Origin: Daldinia sp. FL1419
Lineage: Eukaryota > Ascomycota > Sordariomycetes > Xylariales > Hypoxylaceae
DNA length: 64,000 nt
NCBI GenBank assembly: GCA_025201765.1
Contig: MU623463.1
Location: forward strand, 1-64,000
Direction: 5' to 3'
Positions within the stretch are counted from its first letter, which is position 1, and each line of letters opens with the position of its first letter. Shown here one piece after another: positions 55,125 through 64,000 of this stretch. Made by a program: the position numbers and the translations under genes. Under the pieces are notes generated by a model. The model searched no databases. It worked only from the letters and a program-made list of their open reading frames with translations, and was not told the DNA's origin.

Positions 55125-55327
55125 ACCAAAGCACTTTAGAAGAATTAGCACCGAACACTAGGAAGAGATAGAGGGGCTGGTTGTTTGCGGGTTAAGATTA
55201 TGGCCCTTGGCTGCACAGCGCAAAGTATGTTTGCTTGGTAGATAACCTATGCCATGCACGAATCAGCCGAGGTGGACAAATTGGAAAAGCTACGCTCAAA
55301 GTCCCTTTATCCTTCAGACAAGCCTGC

Positions 55328-56634
55328 CTAGTTCTCAAGAGCATGAAGGATGAGTTTCTTGAAATCCTCCACGGCCGTCTCCAAATCCCCGAGCTTGATC
55401 GCCTCATCTGGGCCATGGGCCACGAAAATAGCTCCTGGGCCGTACAGGTAGCGCGTATGGTTGCCTGCCAGATGGTGTACATCTGTTCCATAGTTGACGG
55501 TGGTAGTTTCGAAGCCTATATTAGAAGTTAGACGTTCTATATAGTTGTATAGAATGATTGCTATAGCTCACCTTCGACGTCACAATCGCACTTGACCACG
55601 CCATAACCGTTGTTGCAGTCGAATTCAAAGGCCTCCTTGTCTATGCTGCGCATGACATCCTGCAGTCGTTGCGCCACGATCTTTTCTCCACCAATCTCAG
55701 GGCCTACGGCCACGCGAACCGCAAGCCGGGCTGTCGCCTTCTCCGGTATTACGTTCGCAGCGACACCCCCCTCAAACAAGCCGACGTTTACCGTTGTATT
55801 ACCAAACTCTTCACTACTACCCAAGTCCGTATCTAGTACGCGTACTAGACCGCGGGCTAGTACTTCTGTCGCACTCTTGCCCAGCCACGGATATCCACTG
55901 TGACCCGCATGACCTGTAACTGTGATATTGCAATTGAAGACGCCCTTGTGCCCACAAACAAGACGGCCCTCGGTTGGCTCGCCGAAGATGGCCGCCTTGA
56001 AATTGGGAGATGGGTCAAGTTGACCGCGCGTTTCCGAGAAGAACCGCATCCCGTCGCCTGACGTCTCTTCGCCTACCACATACAAAAGCATAATAGAGCC
56101 CTCGCCGCCGGCGATACGGCCCGATTCGAGTAAGGACCGAAGAGCGGTAATCTGCGCGGCCACACTAGCTTTCGCGTCGACGCTGCCGCGGCCTGCAATC
56201 ACGGTATCGGCGGTGAGTTCGCCATCGCTTCGCGAGTAGGGGATAAAGGGCGGAACGGTATCGATATGGCTAGACACGAGTACTTTGGGGGACGGACGTC
56301 GGTTAGGTCCCGGCCAGGCGAGGACGTTGAAGCGGGGTTTGCCGGGATTAGAAGCGCTGGTCGGTGGGATAGATTCGAGCTGGACGACGAAGTCGTGCGC
56401 GGATAGGTAATCGACTAGGAAGTTGCCCACTTCATTCTCATCGCCGGTTATAGAAGAAATTTCGACGAGGGATTTGTGCAGGGAGACGAGGTCCTCGCGA
56501 TAGGCTGGCGCGTTAGGATTGGAAGTGGGCGATACAGCCGAGCTCGGAACTTGAGCCGGTCTAAGAGGTTTCTGAAGTTCGAGCCCCAGAACTTGGGAGC
56601 TGCCAAGAAAGAAGGCCAAAATAGAGTGCCTCAT
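55328..56634 (-). CDS. Secreted or vacuolar M20-family metallopeptidase/deacylase
   Basis: Two exons on the minus strand (55572-56634 and 55328-55515) with a 56-nt intron give 416 residues. A hydrophobic N-terminus (MRHSILAFFLGSSQVLGLEL) is a likely secretion signal. The di-zinc site of the M20 family (ArgE/DapE/ACY1/CPG2) is complete: His123 and Asp125 in SSHIDTVPP, bridging Asp153 in GRGSVDAKAS, catalytic Glu189 and ligand Glu190 in VVGEETSGDG, Glu219 in FGEPTEG, and a final His in IFVAHGPDEAIK encoded by exon 2. The dimerisation domain (GHKGVFNCNITVTGHAGHSG) is also present. It should hydrolyse an N-acyl amino acid or a short peptide outside the cytosol; the exact substrate is unknown. It converges with MRI1, leaving 203 bp between the coding ends. 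Confidence 0.88.
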
Positions 56635-58180
56635 TTCTAAATTTGAGGTATAAGAAATGGAATATATTGATTAAATTTTCTTGATCGAACAAAATCGTCT
56701 ATATCAACCACCGAAGAGGGGTTAGTTAGGATATTGCTGTTTTGTGATGGTCTTCAGCGTACTAATGTCATTGTTATTTACATTGAAGTTATCTCAGCGA
56801 GCTCAGACCAGGGGTTGGAGTTGATGTACCTTTCCAGCCACTAGCGTTTTGACCAATCAAAAATTTCGAAATTATTGGAAACGCAACTTCCAACATGTAC
56901 AGTACATAGTACTTCTGGTGCTGAATACTAATTGAGGTGCCGGTCGCACCACTTACAACCGTGTTTTAATTCCAACACCCATACAACAAGACACAATACT
57001 TATATAATTGTGGAAAAAATGCTAGGGGACTTTAGAAATGGTATTAGGACCTAGTAATCATAAAATATCCTTGATATTTTGATATTTTGATATTTTGATA
57101 TAGCAGTGGTTGTTTTAACGGAATTATTTGTTTGTATTGGGTATGGTTGTTATTCACGTGATTTACGTGATGATTTGAAAAATGACAGGCTAAGTCAATT
57201 ACCTACTTAGGTTAGTTAGGTTAAAGGGTTAGGAAAAATCGAAAAATGATTCTATTCAGATACAACAAAGCCTCGAGGCTAGGGAATTGATATGACTAGC
57301 TCCGAGCGAAGAGACTAAAGTGATATTGTGTGCTGTGGTCGTATGATTGAAGATGAGGCCTTTTTAAGAGTAAAATTTGTATCGAGAGGAGTGACGTGAA
57401 GTCTCGAAAGTACCGAGTTTGTCTCTTGACGGATTTATCCCAGAAACTTGGGCGGAGAGTTCGCCGGCTTTGTACGAGCTGGTTTCCCGGGCATGTCCGA
57501 CTAAATAAGTAGCTGATCTCTCGGATTCTGGCAAATAGGCTAACCTAGTAGGGATGGTCTTTTTCTACTATGTATACCACCTGTAGGTAGACTTCTACGG
57601 CGTAAAATCAAGTTAACGTCTAATAACGCACTAAAGCATCGATGAATAGCCAGTCCTGTCGTGATAACAGTAATCCATATACGCTGTACGTATGAATATC
57701 AAGCAATGGTATCAAATAAGTAAGGTACCTTACTGTATGTACGACGGCAAGTTTGTCCCTTTTCTATGCCAATACCAATCCCCCCACCCAAAGATTAAGG
57801 AGTAATTGTTACTGGAAGTTTATGGCTAAGTTACTTACTGAGTCAGTAAATATAACCCATTAACTCCTTCTACTACAAGACAACGAGAATTGTACTCATT
57901 CCAAAACATACACCATCTGACTGATATACGGGTAGGTAATCTTTTCCTCCAAATTGTACAATGTACGTGATCAACACCAAAAAAATACAACAAGACTGTA
58001 TAGGTAGAGTCGCGTATGTACTGTTCGCCGCTCAACTAACAACCTGGAAAAAAAAAAAAAAAAGGCCAGAACATATCTCTAGGTATATAACACAGCCTGA
58101 AATTCCAGCAAAATAACAACTCGCTCCGCTACAATGCGTTCATGTTGTCACGGGGGGTATCATCAAGTCGTTGTCCCTTA
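56635..58180. other. Intergenic
   Basis: Upstream region of the M20 peptidase gene and 3' flank of the kinase gene. It holds the GATATTTT repeat, scattered TAGGTA-type repeats (57200-57230, 57590) and a poly-A tract at 58048-58064. The 66-codon minus-strand frame at 57835-58035 has no recognisable feature. No gene is supported. Confidence 0.55.
57073..57100. repeat. 8-bp tandem repeat (GATATTTT)3.5
   Basis: Three perfect copies of GATATTTT and a partial fourth in the intergenic stretch upstream of the M20 peptidase gene. Confidence 0.9.
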
Positions 58181-60966
58181 TCAACGCTCACTAGCTATTA
58201 CGGTCCCAGCACTGGTACCAAGGCCCAGCGCAACATCTTTGGAGTCTGCCTCACCTTCATAAATTTCTTCTACCTTCTCCCCAGGGATTTGCATGATGGG
58301 GCTGAACTGATCTACCTCTTCGACGTCATCTTCAGGCTCAGCATCGCATATAGCTTCTTCCGCTTCTTCATCTTCTTCTTGGATGGTGATCTCGCCGCTC
58401 CTCTTCCCCAGGCCACTTGCACTTGCGCTCCGACTATGACTGCTAGAACCAGGCCCGGAGCGCGATGGGTTGCCAATGGAAAGCATAGGACCCTTAAAAA
58501 TATTGCGCTTGCGCTTCGCGAACAGAACGGAAGGGCTATTTGACGTGAATGGATTAGGAGAACCAGGAGGATTCTGTCCCGACTTAGATGAAGGCATACC
58601 CTCGTTAAAATTCAACGCAAGGGCAGGTCCGCGGACAAGGCGGATATTAGATGGAAATGATGTGCTTGTCGGCGTAGCTGGGAGAACCTTGACAGAATGA
58701 TGCGGTGACCGTCCTGGCGTTCTCGTTGTAGATACAGATCCAGTAGAGCTTGTGGAACTAGCTTTCGAGTGTGAATGGTGATGGTGAGGCATCGTTCGAA
58801 TAGAGGAAAGCGAGGAGGAGGTTGATTTTCGACCTCGTAGGCCGATGGATGAACGACGAACTGTAGATCGCGGCGTTACAGGTCCTGGGGACAAAGATTG
58901 GCGCTTATATGATGAAGTGCTGGACGGTATACGATATTGTCCTTGATTAGATGTAGAGAGCGGAGCTGGCATGGGCTTCCTAACGGTGTTACCGTCGCTT
59001 CTCCCAACACCCTTAACACTCCCATTGGGTAGATTTGGCGAATTCCCGCCACTCAGCTCAGCGGCACCCTGAATAGAGGCAGGATACTTACTGGTATGAG
59101 GCCGGGGACTAGGCTCCTTGGGGTTCTTGCTGGCGCCTGGCTGGCCGTCTTTAGCAGCTAGGTTGGGCGTAGACATGCTCCCGCGCTTATTGGGCCTATG
59201 CCGTCTCGTATTTTCAACAATCCAATGCGTCCAATTCTTCCACGTAGCAACAATCGCCTGCGATGGTTTCCTCCGTACTTTCTGCGGTGGAATAAGCTCC
59301 TGCGGCTCGTGTCCTCCTAAAGCGTCCGACGTGGTTACAAGGTGAAGGGTTGAACCTCTAGATCTTGCACTTCGGAGTATACCCTCCTTTGGTGGCGGTA
59401 TTGGCCGCCGTTGACGAGAAGAGCTAGTCGATCTGATGGAGTCTTTGTCTACCGGAGGTGGCGGCGTGGTACCACCAGTGCTTGGATGAGTGTTTATTCG
59501 AGGCTCGGGCAAGTTTGGCAATTCCGGGACTGGGAATTCACTGTATGCAGCACTCCTCCTTTCTGAGCGACCCCTCATTCTAGGCATGGGCGGCTCACCC
59601 AGCATACCGGAACCATTGGGATCTTCATCTAGAATCGGCGCCATGCGTTCGAGTTTGCTGGACGCGGCCGAAAATCGACGGGAGCTTCGATTTTCAGCTT
59701 CTCTTTCTTTTCTCCTTCTTTCCCTTCTACGAGCTTTCCTCTCCTCTTTTTCTAACAAAAGCGTCCACCAACCAGTCAGCACATCGCATCGCTGAGCCAA
59801 AACGCTTTCAATTACAGCGTCAATATCTACGCCAGCACTCCGCATCCGCTGTAGGCAATCCTTCTCTAAGTGTGTAGTAAATGGTGGTGGCTGATGTAGC
59901 TTAAGAATTGCTTGCTGCTGAGGAGCATACTCCGAAAGAAATGCATGCGAAAGAATTTCGGGTAAGGTAGGCCTCAGTAGAGGCCTTTTGGAGAGGAGGA
60001 CCTTGATTAGTGCAACCGCATCGGGGGGTAGATGCCCAGGATATTTCGGTTCCTCCGTTAGAATCTTGTTCCTCGTGATGCTATCGTCGTCGTCGTCGAA
60101 CGGCAGCTCACCACATAATAAGGCATAGAGGATTACGCCCAAGCTCCAGACGTCTATTTTTTCACCCGCATATTTCTCTCCTTTCAACATCTCAGGTGCC
60201 GAGTAGCATATTGTACCGCAGAACGTCTGGAGATAGTTGGCTTTGCCCTCATATTCGCGAGTAAAGCCGAAGTCGACTAACTTAACGTTCTCGTGCTTGT
60301 CAAGCAAGATGTTTTCTAGTTTTAGGTCACGATGGACACACGACTGTTGGTGCACGTAGGTAACGGCACCAACGAGCTGTGTAAATATCCTCTGGACCTT
60401 TTCAACGGGGAGGGGGCCATGATTAAGGAGATAATTATAGAGTTCATCCCCTACGTATGGTCAGTAACCGTTTAAGGTCAGGCTATCGAAAATAATGGCA
60501 TACCTGGGCAATACTCCAGAACAAGCCATACTAAGGACTCGGTTACTATGATTTCGTATAGACGCGCGATATGAGGGTGGACAAATTGCCGGTGGTGGTG
60601 GATTTCTCGGGCAAGGTTAGAGTCATCCTTGTTGGCTGACTTGAGTACAACCTATTACGATCAGAATCGGTGCCAGGAGAATCTGGTGGAAGCTTAAAAA
60701 GTGCGACAAACCTTGGAGCCATTCGTAAGCTTGTGATTTGCGAGGTAGACTTTTCCAAAGGAACCCTTCCCTATCAGTCTTCCTAACGTGTAATTTCCAA
60801 CATGCTTTAGGTCTTTGTTCGAGAATTCACTGTTGAAAAGGAAAGACGTCAGTACCTGGTGTCACGGGTTTGGGGTCAACGGGACCTAGAAATAGTTGAC
60901 TTACTCTAGTAATTCCTGATACGAATTGGCAAGCTGTAGGTAGGTACACATCATTTCATTAGCCAT
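58181..60966 (-). CDS. CAMK-group serine/threonine kinase (KIN1/KIN4/MARK-like)
   Basis: Four exons on the minus strand (60905-60966, 60712-60829, 60504-60651, 58181-60450) give 865 residues. The kinase domain fills about residues 27-275: glycine loop GRLIGKGSFGKVYLA, catalytic Lys64 in VVLKSANKDD, hinge LVLEYCPGDELYNYL, catalytic loop HRDLKLENILL (Asp151), DFG at 169-171, activation segment NYLQTFCGTICYSAPEM and IDVWSLGVILYALLCGELPF. The wording is that of CAMKL kinases (Kin1/Kin4/MARK/Snf1 relatives). A helical segment (DIDAVIESVLAQRCDVLTGW) and a strongly basic run (KARRRERRRKERE) follow; the last ~500 residues are Ser/Pro/Arg-rich and probably disordered, typical of a scaffold tail. It may act in polarity or cell-cycle control; the precise orthologue is uncertain. 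Confidence 0.88.
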
Positions 60967-62056
60967 TGAGCATTCAAAACGCGCCCGGAGGGGCGAAGCG
61001 TATTTGTCCGTTTTACCAACCTTTGCTTTCCGCCCCAGCGCCTCGGCCTTGGCTTTATTCGTCTGCATGACCCTCTACAACCTATCTTCAGCGCCGCCCA
61101 TTCCCTCTAAGATACCGAGTGTTATTATATATATTGGCGTTTCCACGAGGACGTTTGTTGGTAGTAGTGTATTTGTGGACTGGGCTGGGACGCCAGACTA
61201 TGCCTCGAAGATGGCAATCAGCGCCTAACCGAATGCGATGAAGCATGAATAGGATGACTGATTATACCAAGAAGATGGCAATACCAATTATTTCGACCCG
61301 ACCGCAGTATATGTAAACTCGGACAGGGCGGACAGCGGCGAAGTTATGCGCGTCGAGGCGTCAAGCTTTAAAGCGTCGAGCAATCATATAGAGATCTTGT
61401 CGCTCAAATCTCATACGAGCATATCTCGCGTCGTCGCGACTTCTTGGACCTTATAAACCTCTCAAAGACGGGCGCGGTCGGATGAATCGTTCGGCTTGGG
61501 GATAATAGAGAATAAAGACAAGAAATGTATTATTAGCCCGATAAAGTAAGTACCTAGGCAGAAATGACAACTCGTGCCGATGTTGTCGGTCGATACTTGA
61601 TGTTACGCAAAGCAATATGTTTCCGACAAACTACAAATTGATTTAACTACAACTGAGAGTTAGAAAAGGTTTCTAATCTTCTTTTTTCTGAACGCCAATG
61701 ACAATAAGCAGAATGAGCAGGGACAAGTAAGGATCGCCATTGCCCCGGGGCTGCCCGAGCTTCGACAGCTGACATTACCATTGCGCTGTGGTCTCATGCA
61801 GGGATCCGCAAGCAGGACAGGGAAACCATGGGGACCCTAGCGGTCTTAGCGGCCCCTTAAATAACCTTATCGATTAGTACTGCCCGTCAGCCTGTGTTAG
61901 CTGCTTATCAGGTACATGTGTGTACCTAAGATAGGTACCTAGGTAGGTAGGTATCCTAACAGGTGCCAACGGGCTGTTAGGCGTTAAGGTACAGACGAAT
62001 ACAAAGATTCAACGTTGTCCGATTAGGTACCTGTTAGTACCGATATACTGATCCTA
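60967..62056. other. Intergenic
   Basis: Upstream of the kinase gene and 3' of the DUF3445 gene. A 74-codon plus-strand frame at 61004-61228 has no recognisable domain. A compact TAGGTACC/GGTAGGTAGGTA repeat lies at 61921-61955. Nothing else is visible. Confidence 0.5.
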
Positions 62057-63375
62057 TTAGGATCTTAAATATTCGGAAACACTCTTCCCCCAACGTACTC
62101 CTCCTTTGTAAGTCCACATTCCGGGTGCGTTACCAATCTTCAACCCATTAATAGCGTCAGCAAGATCTGGTCCGAGCCCTTCTTCTTTGATTTCTTTAAT
62201 GGGATATAAATATGTTTTAAAGGAGAACAATATTCCTCGTGTCTTGGGCATCCGTGTTAATGTTTGCAACTCCATTCTAACCCGTGTCTGTCGGCTATTA
62301 ATACCAGTTCGATTCCATATTACTTCTTGCATGCTCGCTCACCTCTTCTACGTTTACGTCAATGTCTTCTTCTACTTGATCCCCCTTGTGCACGTGATTG
62401 CTAGAGACATTAAATAATTCGGAATTCGTCGTTATCGACCACTGTACATTGGTGTTGGTCAGTCTGGGTTTGTAAGTGACGCTTTAATTCGTAGATCGCT
62501 CACGTTAACCCGGTAAGCACTTTTGCCAACTTCCAGCCGACTAAAGTATCTTTCCATACTTAATCCAATCCTTTCGTATGATGGAACTGGTTCGTGTATA
62601 TCTTTCAACAATTTCCCCATCTTGCTAGCTGGATCAAAACCACTTGGGCAGCAACACACAAAACCAACACATTGATGTCCGTCCGGTGTCTCCTGTAGAA
62701 AGAACATATCATCTTCAACGGTCTCGCCAAGACTTCGCAAGGTAGCTATCGGGTCGTCAGGAGGCAAAAGTGGAAGAGACACACCAGTCACTTGGTTATG
62801 GAAACTTTTGCCATCTCCTTTAAAAAGTGTCGGATATCTAGTCAACAGATACCCTTGAAGGTATGAATAAGCTTCATTCACCACTTCAATCCCTGGAGGC
62901 AGACAGCCTAGTGTGTGGTTTGGATGCTTGGCCATTGTAACTCGTCGCTCTTGTATGCGAGATAGATAATTACGGTCAATGACTATGAGATCCGACGGGG
63001 ATGCTGATTTGAGCGCTGCGTAGTATGTTACCAACGTGAGCTTGCTAAGGAAGAGCTACCTTAGGTAGTTCGAGAGTCCTTCACATACCCATTGTTATGT
63101 GATAGATCGGCTTGAATGGTCGAAACTTCTGCGGCTCCGTTGTCTGCCAGTCAAATTCATGGAGAGGTTCAATACTAGGACCAGATAGGGGAGCCCCGCC
63201 ATTCTTTTCGCGAGACAACTCGATATTCTCCTGCATCCTAATTAATATTCACATATTCACATAGTTTCACGGCAGATACCATCATGAAGCTTACCTTTTT
63301 GGTATGACGATTCCATATCCATATAAGGACCATAGAAAAGCTTGTTAAAGTGAGTGAGATGAGAAAGATCGACAT
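62057..63375 (-). CDS. DUF3445 (heme-dependent oxidative N-demethylase-like) protein
   Basis: Five exons on the minus strand (63295-63375, 63089-63230, 62504-63015, 62343-62441, 62057-62287) give 354 residues with all junctions in frame. The first exon is a membrane anchor or signal (MSIFLISLTLTSFSMVLIWI). The family motifs follow: FRPFKPIYHITMALKSASPS with the DLIVIDRNYLSRI segment, DDMFFLQETPDGHQCVGFVC, KDIHEPVPSYERIGLSMERY, YRVNWSI across an intron, VRMELQTLTRMPKTRGILFS then FKTYLYPIKEI, and the C-terminal NAPGMWTYKGGVRWGKSVSE. DUF3445 proteins include a heme enzyme that oxidatively N-demethylates small amines; in fungi they are widespread and uncharacterised. The introns at 62288-62342 and 63231-63294 require the second of two nearby AGs as acceptor. 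Confidence 0.85.
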
Positions 63376-63902
63376 GTTTATGTTACACAACGTCGAGACG
63401 TTGTTATATAACTAATGAGAATGATTCCTATAGTTTATACCCATCACGGGATATTTGGGTACTCTTTATATTCATGTTGTAGGTACCTCTTATCATTCCA
63501 ACCCCGCATATTCCCCATCATAGGAATATTTTAGTACATGTGCGATACAACGTTTTGATAGTGTCCTTGGTTAATGCTGCTATATATTGTCGGAGTTAGC
63601 CGATGCCGGCCAGCACTCGGCATATTAATAATTCTGTCTTGTCTTGAAAGGCGTGTCACGAGAAGCTTTTCGGAATTCTTTCATGTTACGTCTTAGCAGC
63701 TAAACGCGCCTCTAAGTAACCATAACAAATATTTATACATGCTAAGTTGCCTTTCGATCCCGAGTTTTACTCCTGACTCGGGGGATAAGAGGTACTTAAG
63801 TTGTAGTTGTAGTGAATATAACTATGCCTGTACAGATTGAGAAGTGCGCTGAACTATTTGGCTAACGAACATAATTGATCCATTCGAGACCTGGCATCAA
63901 TC
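63376..63902. other. Intergenic, divergent promoter region
   Basis: Sequence between the DUF3445 gene (minus) and the possible gene starting at 63903 (plus). It contains short TAGGTACC and GTACATGTG motifs near 63480-63540. No coding sequence is seen. Confidence 0.45.
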
Positions 63903-64000
63903 ATGAACGAGCCTGTATCGTCCAAGTCAGCATATGCTGTGTCGGGTGGGAGATCAGTGGAGAAGATAGAAACCGAGAGAGATCTATTATTACATCGACT
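63903..64000 (+). CDS. Possible 5' end of a gene running off the window
   Basis: An ATG at 63903 opens a frame with no stop to the end of the window: MNEPVSSKSAYAVSGGRSVE and then KIETERDLLLHR. The composition (Ser, Glu, Lys, Arg, with varied codons) resembles a real N-terminus better than chance AT-rich frames, and the upstream DNA could serve as a promoter shared with the DUF3445 gene. There is too little sequence to name a family. Confidence 0.35.
   Translation, partial: MNEPVSSKSAYAVSGGRSVEKIETERDLLLHR

Noticed and set aside
62288..62342. Apparent frameshift or pseudogene in the DUF3445 gene
   Set aside because: A 55-nt intron with GTGAGC donor and CAG acceptor restores the family sequence exactly (VEE joined to TRVRMELQ), so no lesion is needed.
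1..64000. CRISPR array, rRNA operon, secondary-metabolite cluster or prokaryotic-type system
   Set aside because: No spaced direct repeats, no rRNA-like sequence, no polyketide or peptide synthetase core gene, and all genes are eukaryotic with introns.

Overview
This is nuclear DNA of a filamentous ascomycete (Pezizomycotina, most likely Sordariomycetes; order and species cannot be fixed from sequence alone). The evidence is short spliceosomal introns (about 47-96 nt, GT-AG with CTAAC/TAAT-like branch sites), fungal protein families (Trs130, Mdm20, Cdc43, Ilm1, a tannase/feruloyl esterase, an Ilm1-type membrane protein, a heme-dependent N-demethylase-like protein) and transposons wrecked by repeat-induced point mutation (RIP). 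RIP shows as sharply bounded AT-rich blocks in which stop codons come from C-to-T and G-to-A changes.

Layout. 1-5080 is an AT-rich RIP block holding a truncated pogo/Fot-type transposon relic. 5.1-10.6 kb is ordinary-composition DNA with one clear gene, a GPI-anchored Ser/Thr/Pro-rich surface protein. 10630-17454 is a complete but dead Ty1/copia retrotransposon on the minus strand, with 180-bp LTRs and a 5-bp target duplication (CTTTC). 18.5-36 kb is a gene-poor, accessory-looking stretch: a sterol-methyltransferase-like enzyme, an aminoglycoside-phosphotransferase-fold protein, a cupin-like gene, a small secreted protein, an MFS transporter, a secreted tannase/feruloyl esterase and a membrane-anchored PAN-like protein. 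Two related ~233-bp MITEs lie at 20.5 and 37.6 kb. From 38.6 kb to the end the DNA is denser and mostly housekeeping: Mdm20/NatB, Ilm1, GGTase-I beta (Cdc43), Trs130/TRAPPII, then a second, full-length RIP-mutated pogo/Fot element wedged between divergent Trs130 and MRI1, an M20 peptidase, a CAMK-type kinase and a DUF3445 protein. A probable new gene begins at the right edge.

No operons are expected or seen. No rRNA, convincing tRNA, CRISPR array or biosynthetic cluster was found. I do not see a clearly new biological system. The most interesting items are the fully delimited RIP relics, the MITE pair, a GC-AG intron, the alternative C-terminus of the esterase, and a run of secreted or surface genes. 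All introns were placed by eye from splice signals and reading frame and have no transcript support.
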